From positions 691,866-721,570 of the forward strand of contig BFEA01000570.1 of NCBI GenBank assembly GCA_003427395.1: 29,705 nucleotides of DNA. Reading direction: 5' to 3'. This document shows, piece by piece, positions 9,481-18,047 of the stretch. This DNA is from Chara braunii (lineage: Eukaryota; Streptophyta; Charophyceae; Charales; Characeae). Positions within the stretch are counted from its first letter, which is position 1. Each line of letters starts with the position of its first letter. Made by a program: the position numbers and the translations under genes. Under the pieces are notes generated by a model that was not told where the DNA came from, did no database searches, and was given only the letters and a program-made list of their open reading frames with translations.

Positions 9481-10569
9481 GTGACTAGATCAAGATTTGG
9501 CGAGGCTAGACGAGCTATGCCAATGGCCGACGGCAACGCAGCACCCCCCAGGGTGATTTTTAGTATTCCCGCCGCTTTTCCTTTCTTTCCGAATCACACC
9601 CACCCCGAAGCTTGGTTGGAAGCCGTCCAAACTCAAGGTTATAACGCGGAAGATCTACCCCGCGTCATCACCTTGCTGCTTCGCAACACGACGCATGATT
9701 GGTTTAGGAAACACAGATGGGTAGATTGGAATAGCTTCAAGCGAGCGTTTTTGACCAGATTTGATACGGTCAGCGAAGACGCTGCTTGGTATGTACTCAA
9801 AACTCGACCGCAAGAACCAGGGGAATTGTTGTCTGACTTCGTGGATCGATTCCAAACTACGCTGGACAAATCAGGGCGAGATGAAAATTCCGCCCGAGAC
9901 TTGTTCATCAATCATCTACGAAATCCAACGCTAAAAGCTAAGCTGCAGAAAAAGGTTCCCCCTAAAACGAACGAGTTATCCGCTATCATCGCCAAAGCGC
10001 TTGAGTTAGACCTGACGGATACAAATAAGTATTTCATTCTGGGAGACGAAGACATTACAGACACGATTCAGGATGTAGCGGTGAAACGACGATCGTGGTT
10101 ACGAGCGGTAGGACGATTCTATCCCCGGCCTGATCATGACCTTCGTGAAAGGTTCGCCTTTGATATCCCGCTAGCTCCTTCTCCCCCTCCTCTGACTCGC
10201 TCAATGAACCAACAGGTAGCAACTGTTAACCCCAGAAGCTCCCAAGATCCTGCCTCTATGTCCATAACAAATATGCACTTGGCACAGATGATCCATACAG
10301 CTACTACCAAGAAATGTGAATGGATGAGCAATCTGGTCCAAATGCAGGCGGCTCACATGGATCGAATGAAACAGATTATGAGCAGGCTGAATAAGCCCAA
10401 CCCGGCTCCTGCTCGACCTGCCCCTGCATCGTTCCCGCTTTTGCCCGCCCCGCCTGCACCTGGACATGCACCGCAGTTCCCTCATGCAGCTAACTTGGCA
10501 GGGAGGATTGAGTGTTACAATTGCAAACAGCCCGGGCATTTCGGCCGGGACTGTCCGCAGTCAAAATGA
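9481..10569 (+). CDS. Gag polyprotein with CCHC zinc knuckle
   Basis: Structural capsid/nucleocapsid protein that packages element RNA. The frame is open from 9481 (GTG). The likelier starts are ATG 9517 or ATG 9523 (codons 13 and 15, the second with ATGG context). A retrotransposon-gag core lies at about residues 35-170 (HPEAWLEAVQ, WFRKHRWVDWNSFKRAFLTRF, DFVDRFQTTLDKSG), with a Met/Pro/Ala-rich linker at 240-340 and a zinc knuckle CYNCKQPGHFGRDC at 345-358 with exact C-x2-C-x4-H-x4-C spacing. It ends at TGA 10567-10569. The same frame runs on past that stop and a TAG at 10573 into pol-like sequence, so in the ancestor gag and pol may have been one reading frame, with these stops as later mutations. 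Confidence 0.92.
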   Translation: MTRSRFGEARRAMPMADGNAAPPRVIFSIPAAFPFFPNHTHPEAWLEAVQTQGYNAEDLPRVITLLLRNTTHDWFRKHRWVDWNSFKRAFLTRFDTVSEDAAWYVLKTRPQEPGELLSDFVDRFQTTLDKSGRDENSARDLFINHLRNPTLKAKLQKKVPPKTNELSAIIAKALELDLTDTNKYFILGDEDITDTIQDVAVKRRSWLRAVGRFYPRPDHDLRERFAFDIPLAPSPPPLTRSMNQQVATVNPRSSQDPASMSITNMHLAQMIHTATTKKCEWMSNLVQMQAAHMDRMKQIMSRLNKPNPAPARPAPASFPLLPAPPAPGHAPQFPHAANLAGRIECYNCKQPGHFGRDCPQSK

Positions 10570-11091
10570 AACTAGCCCCCACCTGCCGCAACCCCCGTAG
10601 CTTTGAATCAAGGACGAGTAGCTGCACTAATGGATAGGGTCCGAGATGAGGAGATCATCGCTTACGCCCCAGAGCGACCTTCCCCCTCAATTGCAGTTGC
10701 ATCGACCTCGGGGACTTCTTCTTCCGAAGCTGATGATGTAGTTGATCTGGCCGAATACCTTCATCTCGCCGGCATGGTCGGAGCAATCCGACCGGCTCAT
10801 GACGGTCTTGAATGAGTCGAGCGCGAATCTAACCCTGGACCACAGTTTCAGACGGGAAAAATTAATGTGCTACGAACGCTCAAGCAACTGGACATTCGTG
10901 TTCCGGTCCCAGTGGGACATTTGTTCACCATATCTGAAGCTGCAAATGACAAGCTGCTGCAACAATGTCAGAAGAATCAAAAGCGCTTTACATACCAGCG
11001 CATACAACGAATGTTGAAAAGAAGGAGGAAGAAGCAGAGGGTGTTGCACCGCCTGAACCCGAAGTTGATGAACCCGAAGCCGCGCGAGTAG
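10570..11091 (+). pseudogene. Gag-pol linker and pre-protease region, interrupted
   Basis: In the same frame as gag, with stops at 10573 (TAG) and 10813 (TGA). The first part (10603-10815) is a Ser/Asp/Glu-rich linker. The second, after 10815, includes LRTLKQLDIRVPVPVGHLF, which resembles the conserved segment just before protease in many gypsy pol proteins (usually called pre-protease or DUF4100-like; family from memory). Near 10960-10990 the sensible frame switches to that of the protease ORF, because this frame turns into Arg/Lys-rich nonsense. One indel near there is the simplest reading. Confidence 0.6.
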
Positions 11092-11744
11092 CTACGATTT
11101 CTTTAGCTGAGAAAGATCATTTCGTGCGAGCTCGACCAGTGTTATGGAAAAGTGCTGAATGTGATTGTGAAGTATGGGGCAAACCTTTTAATGCCCTCAT
11201 CGATACTGGGTCCTCCGTAGTCGCTATATCATTAGATACGATGAGAAGAACGGGACGACTCAACTCGATTCTCCCTCAAACTGGCAAAGACAACTACGTC
11301 TCGGCTGACGAGGAAGCAATGAATATCGTAGGAGTCATTGAGAATGTGGCCGTGAAAGTTGGACAAGAGCACGTCCTAGTTAACGCCTTGGTCATAGATG
11401 CGCACTCATATTCGGTGTTGTTGGGACTGCCTTGGGCAATGGCGGTAGGTGCCCGCATGCATTTGGATTCCAAACAGTTGGTGCTTATGCAAACAAGTGG
11501 AAAGCCTCAGACAGTTCCGTTGCGGATTTCCACCCGGGCAGTAAAAAGGCATCATGATTCTGCTCGGATAGGGATGATTCAAGGTCCCGATCACGAGGAA
11601 TTTCCATCTCCGGATAATAGTGGCAAGAGTGCGAAGAAAAGATGTCTAGTGAGAGTGAGTGGAAACACTTGGTCAAACTTTTCGAGCACGAAACTCAAGA
11701 GGAATTTCGGATGGTTCCCAGAACCACACGAACTTTTCACTTGA
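10965..11744 (+). CDS. Pol: aspartic protease segment
   Basis: Processes the Gag-Pol polyprotein. The catalytic motif ALIDTGSS has the DTG triad at codons 80-82 (11202-11210). The flap and second conserved block are present as SYSVLLGLPWAMAVGARMHL at about residues 147-166, the hydrophobic-GLPW pattern seen in gypsy proteases. The N-terminal 40 residues are an acidic linker. After about residue 225 (11640) the frame becomes uninformative while the next frame carries on sensibly toward RT, so a frame change near 11640 joins them. No canonical -1 slippery heptamer is seen there (context GCG AAG AAA AGA TGT), so a decay indel is more likely than programmed frameshifting. The first ATG is arbitrary; it is really an internal piece of a polyprotein. 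Confidence 0.87.
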   Translation: MSEESKALYIPAHTTNVEKKEEEAEGVAPPEPEVDEPEAARVATISLAEKDHFVRARPVLWKSAECDCEVWGKPFNALIDTGSSVVAISLDTMRRTGRLNSILPQTGKDNYVSADEEAMNIVGVIENVAVKVGQEHVLVNALVIDAHSYSVLLGLPWAMAVGARMHLDSKQLVLMQTSGKPQTVPLRISTRAVKRHHDSARIGMIQGPDHEEFPSPDNSGKSAKKRCLVRVSGNTWSNFSSTKLKRNFGWFPEPHELFT

Positions 11745-13153
11745 GTATGGAAGATAACACGCTCGCGCCTATGGAAGCCCAAGTCAGTTCCTCGACCTTC
11801 CTCGGGGAACCCATCTTGCAAATATCTGACCTAGCAGACGATTTGGAACCCCCTCGCACTTTGTACGAGGGAACACTTTCCCTCCGAGCGCGCTATGAGC
11901 AGGTGAAACAATACCTGGATGATTTTGTTTCCCCTCCAAGGTCGCTGCTTACAACAGGAGCGACCATCGCTCTGATAAAACGAGAAGCCGAAGTTCCCAT
12001 CGACGATGTGCCCGATCTAATGCAGGAAATGGTGGATTTAACAGGACTAACCGTGGAAGAAACTATGGCTGATTCGGAAACTGACGCCGAAATTAAAGAG
12101 ACCGAGATAATTAGCCCTGCTGAATCCCAAATGATCGCGACTGTATTTTCTGTCCACACTAGCAGCTCTATTTTCTCTAGCGTCCATGACCGACGGAATC
12201 AGCCTGCTGATTGGATCGATATGCCCCTTGAGATACCCGATCGACCGACTTCCACTCTGCCCGATCACGTCCCTTTGGAATTTCGAAAATCGCTGATTAA
12301 CGTCTTGAATGGGTACGTAGAGGTATTAAGTTTGCACGATAACGATATTGGGCTGTCTAACGTGATTGAGCATGCCATCCTTACGGAGGATCATCCACCC
12401 ATTAGTTGCGTTCCTTATCGGTACTCGCCAGCCCAACGGGCCGCCGCGTTTCAACGAATTAAGGAATTCGAAGCAAATGGATGGATCGAACCCGCTATAG
12501 GACCTTGGTCGTTTCCGGTGGTAATCGTGCCAAAAAAGACCGGAGGGATTCGCATATGTATCGATTATCGAAAGTTGAATGATATCACGATCAAAGATGT
12601 GTACCTCCTTCCCCGGATTGATGAGTTGTTGGATGCGATTAGGAGTGCTCGATTTTTCAGTAAGTTTGATGTTCGACATGGGTTTCATCATCTGCTTGTT
12701 CGAGAGGAGGATCGTCCGAAAACGGCGTTTGTGTTGTTCGAAGGTACTTGGCAATGAGTTCGATGTCCACTGGGCATCTGCAATGCTCTTGCAACCTTTC
12801 AGCGAGCCATGAACATGGCTTTCCAGAACTTTGTGCGGAAGACACGTTTGGCGCAGAGTATCATTAACTGTTGCGTGATTGTGTACATGGATGATGTTCT
12901 GGTGTACTCGAGTTCTTATGAGGGGCATGTGCAGCACATCGAATGGACGTTGCATGCATTGAGGGATGTCGGTTTCAAGGTGGCACTTGAGAAATGCCAG
13001 TTCTTTCTCACCACCATTTCCTTCCTAGGACACGTGGTGACAGACCAGGGACTCGGACCGGAATCTCAAAAGGTGGCAACTGTGAGAGACGCCCCTGTGC
13101 CCACGACTATCACGCAAGTTCGCGCCTTTCTGGGCCTGATCTCTTACTACTGA
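11642..13153 (+). pseudogene. Pol: reverse transcriptase, one nonsense codon
   Basis: Makes cDNA from element RNA. Conserved RT blocks in order: PVVIVPKKTGGIRICIDYRK, then FFSKFDVRHGFHHLLVREED carrying the first catalytic Asp, then a PLGICNALATFQRAM block, then CVIVYMDDVLVYSS with the YMDD box at 12884-12895, then FLGHVVTDQGL. A TGA at 12755-12757 interrupts the frame exactly where family members usually have an aromatic residue (Trp/Phe) just before the PFG-like block. The same frame resumes immediately, so this is a point mutation. The frame ends at 13151-13153 right after FLGLISYY. The usual few residues before KGFA are gone, and RNase H continues in another frame two bases later, consistent with a 10-nt deletion. 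Confidence 0.93.
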
Positions 13154-13776
13154 AGGGCTTCGCGGCGATTGCGGGTCCCCTCACAAATCTGTCGAAAAAG
13201 GATCAACCGTTGATTTGGACGTCGGAGTGTGATCAAGCGTTTTCAAAACTCAAGGCAACTCTTATTTCGGCCCCGGTCCTTATAAGGTCGGATCCCGAAA
13301 AGCCTTTTGTCCTCATCACGGACTGGCAGCCGGAAGCGATTTCAGCGATCTTGGCCCAGGTGGGACCGAGCGAGCTCGAATACGTGGTGGAATACGCGTC
13401 TAAGTCGGTGCCTGCCTGCAAGCGCAATTACGCCGCCCCGACAGGAGAATGCTATGCGGTTCTGTGGGGAATCAGTCACTTTCGAGTCTATCTGTATGGG
13501 CGGAAGTTCACGCTGGTGACTGATCATGAGCCATTATTAACCTTGAAGAAATCTAAGGATTACTCGGGCATGATCGGACGATGGGCGACGGTGCTGCAGA
13601 GCATGGACTTTGACATTCGTCATAGGAAGCACGAGAGGCACGGGAATGTTGACGGGTTGACACGACTGCACCGACCCGAGAAGGTCCCCAAGAGCGAGGA
13701 GGTGATTCTGTGGAACGAGCCGAAGGATGAGAACGGACCGCGGTACGGGCAAGTGGAAATCCTGTCGAAGGAGTGA
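13153..13776 (+). pseudogene. Pol: RT connection and RNase H
   Basis: Degrades RNA in the RNA/DNA hybrid. The frame picks up at KGFAAIAGPLTNLSKK (13153 on), the region that in gypsy elements follows the YY motif. Next come WTSECDQAFSKLKATLISAP and the RNase H core: first Asp in VLITDWQPEAISAILAQ, Glu in APTGECYAVLWGISHF, Asp in FTLVTDHEPLL, and the late Asp block in RHGNVDGLTRLHRP. A TGA at 13774-13776 stops the frame 29 bp before the N gap, and the same frame is open again afterwards. A genuine end here would be unusual, since integrase follows in the same frame. Confidence 0.9.
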
Positions 13777-13805
13777 GTGACACGGGGCCTTTGCTCTACC
13801 CTCTC

Positions 13806-14022
13806 NNNNNNNNNNNNNNNNNNNNNNNNNNNNNNNNNNNNNNNNNNNNNNNNNNNNNNNNNNNNNNNNNNNNNNNNNNNNNNNNNNNNNNNNNNNNNNN
13901 NNNNNNNNNNNNNNNNNNNNNNNNNNNNNNNNNNNNNNNNNNNNNNNNNNNNNNNNNNNNNNNNNNNNNNNNNNNNNNNNNNNNNNNNNNNNNNNNNNNN
14001 NNNNNNNNNNNNNNNNNNNNNN
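13806..14022. other. Assembly gap (217 N)
   Basis: A run of 217 unspecified bases lies between RNase H and the PHD-like segment. The flanking bases are pyrimidine-rich (CTCTACCCTCTC and CCCCTCTCATC), so a low-complexity C/T tract may have caused the gap. Frame continuity across it cannot be judged. Confidence 1.
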
Positions 14023-14565
14023 CCCCTCTCATCATGGCTACCCCACCTGTCTCTGCGACCCCTTCTTCCCCTGCTGATTCCGCCCCTCTCACCTCCTCGG
14101 CCTTCTTCGCCACCCTTCCTGATAAATTCTGCGTGTATTACACGGGTTTATGGGGTGGACTGTCATCCTTTTGAAACCGGATTCGTTGATTGGGTGGACT
14201 GTGCCACGTGTGTCAATCGTGCACACGGTGCATGCGTTCGATACCGAACGAGTAGTAAGGAATGGAAGTGCCCTCTGTGTAGAACGGACAAACTCCCTAC
14301 CGAGGTTCGATTTGAGGCTGCCCGAACGGACGACCCTGAATATGACGAGAAATACCGACGAGCGAAGGTCTGGACGGATAAAATTCTATTAGCTAAATTG
14401 GCTGGTTTACCATTGGATCATCTCACTAAGCACGACAGACGTCGGGCTACCGAGAGATCCCGGGATTACCGATGGATCAAAGGTCACCTGGAAAAGCGTA
14501 AAACTGACGGATCGGGTTTGTGGTTGACGGTTCCCCATCCATTCCAGAGATATGATTGGACCTGA
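14023..14565 (+). pseudogene. Pol: PHD-like Cys/His cluster upstream of integrase
   Basis: In frame with RNase H (before the gap) and integrase (after TGA 14563). A Pro/Ser-rich start is followed by a metal-binding pattern: Cys codons at 14161, 14200 and 14209, His 14224, Cys 14233, Trp 14263, and Cys 14269 and 14278. The core VDCATCVNRAHGACV then WKCPLC gives C-x2-C-x4-H-x2-C-x11-C-x2-C with the Trp two residues before the last pair, which is the PHD-finger signature. The first Cys pair is imperfect: the nearest Cys before 14161 is eight residues away instead of one or two, perhaps because of decay or a frame error near 14130-14155. PHD fingers usually read histone tails, so a role in targeting integration is possible. 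The following ~95 residues are a charged linker ending near the integrase zinc domain. Confidence 0.6.
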
Positions 14566-15765
14566 TCTGCTCACGAAGAGCAGACCGCTCACTTCAAGTT
14601 CGCGATACGTGTCACTGAAGCAACTATAGATCAGAATCGATGGTTCTGGTCTAATATACGGGACGATGTCAGATACGTGGTCGCCAACTGTCTAGTCTGT
14701 GCCGCCGATCGTGCCCCAATACGGGGACCAAACACGATAGTACCGACGGAAGTAGAGCGCCCTTTCCAGCGAGTCAGTATGGACACTACAGATATCGACG
14801 TGCCACCTGGCCCAAACCGTTGCGAATACTCCATCCTTTTAATTTTAGTAGATCATTTTTCCAAATACATCGAGGTCTACCCCTGCAAGACCCGTAAGGC
14901 CATAGAGATAGCCACGTACATCGATCGGTTCCTCTATACCCACCTAGATACAGAAGAGATTCTAACCGACAACGGATCCGAATTCAAAGGCGAGGTTGAG
15001 GAATTGCTCGCGCGCCGAGGCATTACACTTCGACACACGGCACCCCATGTTTCCCAGTCGAATGGGTTGGCCGAAAATGTCAATCGCATGATAAAGACTG
15101 CCCTTCGTAGAAATTTAGCGGCACATGACACGCGTCCGTGGCCCGAGATCGTATACCAAATCGTCGGAATTCACCGGGCCACCCCTCACGAATCCACGGG
15201 GTTCACCCCCTTTCAGCTTTGCACCAATAGCTTCCCATGTGTCGATTATCGGGGCAACTCGGAAATTGCCGAAGCAGGGGGTGGAGACACGCGTGCCGCC
15301 CTTAAGGCCAAGGCCAAAAGGTACGCCGATTTGATGGAAATGGCCGTCCCGAAGCTAGCCCGAAAGAGACAAAAAATGATTGATCTAGCCCACTGGAGGC
15401 AAGTCCGTAGCTACGAGGCCCGAAATGGGAACGCCGGTCCGCAACATCAATATAAATTAGGGGACCTAGTGCAGGTACGTAAATGCGCACACGACCGGAA
15501 ACTCGCTCCCAAGTTCTCTGGCTGTTTCCGCGTTGTCGAGCTCGGACCCAACGGTGCCAACACTGTGCGCATTGCGCCCGAGGCCAGCGCCAGCTATAGC
15601 TATGTCCCCATCATCCGCCACACCTCTTATATCCGCCCCCTCCCTCCTTCTGATTTCCCTCCGTCTCCCTCATCTGCTGAAAATGAGGACGACGATGATC
15701 CAACCCCCGTCTCGTTCTCTCCCTCTTGTTCCCATCTCTCATCTTCTTCCCCGTCCTTGCCATGA
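14566..15765 (+). CDS. Pol: integrase (HHCC, DDE core, C-terminal domain)
   Basis: Inserts the cDNA into the genome. The frame is open from just after TGA 14563-14565; the first ATG is at 14677, inside the zinc domain. HHCC zinc finger: His 14575 and 14593, then VANCLVC with its Cys pair near 14692-14703. Catalytic triad: Asp in VSMDTTD (14782), Asp in ILTDNGSEF (14968), Glu in NGLAENVNR (15073), with 34 residues between the last two. The C-terminal domain contains YKLGDLVQVRK then KLAPKFSGCFRVVELG, the GPY/F-like module, with RHTSYIRPL after it. The tail is Ser/Pro/Asp-rich with no chromodomain. The stop TGA 15763-15765 overlaps the ATG of the next ORF (ATGA). Confidence 0.93.
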   Translation, partial: SAHEEQTAHFKFAIRVTEATIDQNRWFWSNIRDDVRYVVANCLVCAADRAPIRGPNTIVPTEVERPFQRVSMDTTDIDVPPGPNRCEYSILLILVDHFSKYIEVYPCKTRKAIEIATYIDRFLYTHLDTEEILTDNGSEFKGEVEELLARRGITLRHTAPHVSQSNGLAENVNRMIKTALRRNLAAHDTRPWPEIVYQIVGIHRATPHESTGFTPFQLCTNSFPCVDYRGNSEIAEAGGGDTRAALKAKAKRYADLMEMAVPKLARKRQKMIDLAHWRQVRSYEARNGNAGPQHQYKLGDLVQVRKCAHDRKLAPKFSGCFRVVELGPNGANTVRIAPEASASYSYVPIIRHTSYIRPLPPSDFPPSPSSAENEDDDDPTPVSFSPSCSHLSSSSPSLP

Positions 15766-16244
15766 GTTTCATCGCGGAGCAAGCCCTTGGCAATCATCTG
15801 CTGCAGCCACGTGGCTACATCTCGGAGATCCGGCAAGTTCGTCATCCGCGGCTCAGTCCTGATCTTCAACGACTGGCGCAGTTCTTCTGCACCTAGAGTG
15901 TGTGTGCCGCCGCTGCTTTCCGATTCACAGGAAGTCCGCAGGCAGTAGTATTGGCAGAGGTGGTGGCATTCCATCGGCGGGCGGCTCCAGGAACGAGCCA
16001 CGTCACCACGGTCGCTGCCTTCAGCGGCGATATCAGCGCAGTCAGCTCGCTTCAGCATACCGCGATCCTGACCTCATTACGGGAGTGGACGCATCAATTA
16101 TCGGTTGAGTGGCATCACAGTCTTGCACGCCCCGAGTACAACCTCGTCCCGATGTACGAGACTGACTTCGATGAGATCCGCACCTCTACGTGCCAGCTGG
16201 CAGTTGTGCTCCCCACACTCATCCCCTTCCAACGCCCCCAATGA
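15762..16244 (+). pseudogene. Post-integrase ORF A, unknown function
   Basis: Starts at ATG 15762-15764, which overlaps the integrase stop (ATGA). The frame runs 44 codons to TAG 15894-15896, then continues in the same frame from 15897 to TGA 16242-16244, giving about 160 residues if the TAG is a mutation. The peptide includes LGNHLLQPRGYISEIRQV and, later, LREWTHQLSVEWHHSLARP and LVPMYETDFDEIRTST. No transmembrane segment and no known domain is recognised. Its place between integrase and the 3' LTR is where some plant gypsy lineages carry extra ORFs or env-like genes, but nothing here indicates an envelope protein. The minus-strand frame over the same DNA is judged incidental. Confidence 0.5.
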
Positions 16245-16564
16245 ACTGCATCGCTCCTCTCGCTCCTCTCTCCACCTTCGGTCTTCCCTCTCTTTTCCCC
16301 ACCTTCTGGCAATCCGATCTTCATCCTCGTCTTTCCTTCTTGCTCGAGCCTCTAGCAGTCCCGCTCCTCGATCCCCGGCATTGGTGGGCGTGGCGTGAGA
16401 CTTTTGTCGATTTGTCTGTGTGCTTGGCCAGAGTGAAGGTGACGTGGACGCGGACCGACGAGCATGGTGCGGCCGGGCCATCGCCAGCTAATTGTCCAGG
16501 AACTCATCGTCCCGCTCGCGCAACTGGTCGCGGACCTCTCTCTCGATATCGTTTCGCAAAGTGA
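16241..16564 (+). CDS. Post-integrase ORF B, unknown function
   Basis: Starts at ATG 16241-16243, overlapping the stop of ORF A (again ATGA). It has a hydrophobic, Pro/Leu-rich beginning (MNCIAPLAPLSTFGLPSLF) and an aromatic-rich middle with PRHWWAWRETFVDL, then degrades into Pro/Ala/Arg-rich sequence after about residue 77, where the next ORF begins in another frame (ATG 16464). The true reading may pass from this frame to the next near 16460. No known domain. The leading hydrophobic stretch is interrupted by prolines and is not a clear signal peptide. Confidence 0.4.
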   Translation: MNCIAPLAPLSTFGLPSLFPTFWQSDLHPRLSFLLEPLAVPLLDPRHWWAWRETFVDLSVCLARVKVTWTRTDEHGAAGPSPANCPGTHRPARATGRGPLSRYRFAK

Positions 16565-17222
16565 CGAGAGTCCGGCTCCGCACGTCCTTACGTGGACATT
16601 GGCACCGTATCGTCAGTGGACTGCATGCTTGGAGGAACCAGGGAGTGAAAGCGCCCTGCCGTCCCAGCAGGAGTACTTGAAGCCGTACGGAATCATCAAT
16701 CTTGCCTTCTATCCGAAGCAAGATACGTCCGAGGAGGCGGTTGAAGGAGAAGGAGAAGAAGAAGCCACCGAAGAAGAGGGCGACGCCGAAGAAGAAACGT
16801 CGGAGGAGGGGAGTCATAGTGAGCACAGCGAAGGGAAGCAGAGTGTAGAGAAGGAAGAGGAAGAAGACGACGAAGAGGAGGAAGTCGGATCGGAGTGGGA
16901 AGCCTTGCCGGAAGAAGCGGCGCCTACAGGCACAGGGGCGGAAGATCCCGAGGCTGCACGTAAGAGGGAAGAGATCGCCGCCGGGAAAAGGCAGCTGGAG
17001 CTCGCCAGCGGGGCGAACCTGAGCATCAACGACGACACGATCCGGGATCCGGAGCCCCCCAAGCCCGAAGATGGTGACCCTGCGGCCACGACTCCGAGCG
17101 CATCGTGACGGAGACGGAGCCGATCCCCTTCCCCCTCCACCTCAGCCCGTCCCCCAGTTCGTCCACGTACCGATGCGGGGGATCGGCCTTCGTCCCCGGT
17201 CATTATCCCGCCGTCCCCTTGA
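16464..17222 (+). pseudogene. Post-integrase ORF C, acidic protein, unknown function
   Basis: The frame from ATG 16464 reads through 214 codons to TGA 17106-17108, and the same frame then continues with Arg/Ser/Pro-rich RRRSRSPSPS to TGA 17220-17222, so the first stop may be a mutation (CGA to TGA). The N-terminal ~95 residues look folded (HRQLIVQELIVPLAQLV, VLTWTLAPYRQWTACLEEPG, YGIINLAFYPKQDTS). Residues ~96-150 are almost all Glu/Asp/Ser. A conserved-looking patch AARKREEIAAGKRQLELASG follows, then a Pro-rich end and the basic SR-like tail. An acidic tract followed by a basic SR-like tail suggests nucleic-acid or chromatin contact, but no family is recognised. Confidence 0.5.
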
Positions 17223-18036
17223 TTACCTTGCCCTCCGTCAGATCTTTACCCCCGCCACCTTCACTCGCACCCCCTTCCCTCCCAATACCTTCCATCACTT
17301 CTACTCCACCTGCCTCGCCGTCACCGTCTATCCCCATCCTTCCCTTCAATGCGCAACCCCCGTCTTCTGTTTGCATGTCCTTTTGTTTAGTGCCGCGTGG
17401 GAGCAGAGCAACGCAGTAGAAGTCTACTGTGTAATCACGGGAACCATCCCCGCATGCCGCAATCACGAGCTATTTCGCGCGGCACTCTTCAGCACTTTCT
17501 CCACTCTCTACCCTGAGTCAGACTACCTCGCCTCCCTCCTTCACAGCGGAGACCGATTTCCCCGCTTTCACCGGATCATCCGCTACGAGGAGCTTCCGGT
17601 CACAGTGGAAGGGATGGACCGCTACTTACCCCCACTTCCCCCCAACCCTCCCCGTCGGCACCCCTCCATGTACAATGTCTACTTTCCCATTCCTACGCGA
17701 CACTGATACCCGCCACGTGTCACGACGGTGGTGCATCCCACCCTCTTCTTGTCAATGACCGTTCTGGGGATTAGGTGATTAGGCTTGCCACACTGGATGA
17801 CATCCACACTCTTTCTCACGGTAAGTGGCATATGGAAGGCTCTCCGTGGCGATCGATTGGAGAGATCGACACGTGTCCCCCGAGCGGCACGAATCAGCAG
17901 TTTCGCGAAGATCACGCCATTGACGATGACGTCAACACATGCTCTGATTCGACAGATTGCGCTGGACTGGGAGTGCAAAGCACACAGAGACCTGATGGAC
18001 CATGATGGTGCTACCTGGACGGTCTCCGAAGATTAA
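17071..18036 (+). pseudogene. Post-integrase ORF D, unknown function, reaches the purine tract
   Basis: Open in a third frame from ATG 17071 to TGA 17704-17706 (211 codons), then in the same frame past TGA 17776-17778 to TAA 18034-18036. The start is uncertain because it overlaps ORF C; sensible sequence seems to begin near 17220 (LDYLALRQIFTPATF). The middle includes VYCVITGTIPACRNHELFRA and FSTFSTLYPESDYLASLLHS, followed by FHRIIRYEELPVTVEGMDRY. The last piece includes LIRQIALDWECKAHRDL and ends with the TAA that overlaps the purine tract at 18035. Stops abutting the PPT are common in compact LTR elements, which supports this frame being coding in the ancestor. No domain is recognised. Confidence 0.45.
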
Positions 18037-18047
18037 AGGGTAGGGGG
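18035..18047 (+). promoter_or_regulatory. Polypurine tract candidate (PPT)
   Basis: AAAGGGTAGGGGG, purine except for one T, immediately after the last accessory stop codon and followed by TTGCATATGAC. This is the expected primer for plus-strand cDNA synthesis and normally touches the 3' LTR. Here LTR homology starts 227 bp further on, a conflict described separately. No purine tract directly precedes 18274. Confidence 0.55.

Noticed and set aside
11620-11660. Programmed -1 frameshift between protease and RT
   Set aside because: No X-XXY-YYZ heptamer or obvious stem follows at the frame change, and other frame breaks in the element look like random indels.
10567-14565. TGA as a reassigned sense codon or selenocysteine
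   Set aside because: TGG is used normally for Trp throughout, TAG interruptions and frame changes also occur, and the LTRs have diverged, so pseudogene decay explains the stops better.
15627-16058. 143-codon minus-strand open frame over the integrase tail and ORF A
   Set aside because: The plus strand is supported by integrase and the ATGA overlap; the antisense frame is largely the complement of Ser/Pro/Asp-rich codons.
16098-16481. Minus-strand Arg/Glu-rich open frame
   Set aside because: Antisense to the accessory ORFs, with charged low-complexity composition typical of reverse-complemented C/T-rich DNA.
15762-18036. Retroviral-type envelope gene
   Set aside because: The post-integrase ORFs show no signal peptide, cleavage motif or clear transmembrane helix.
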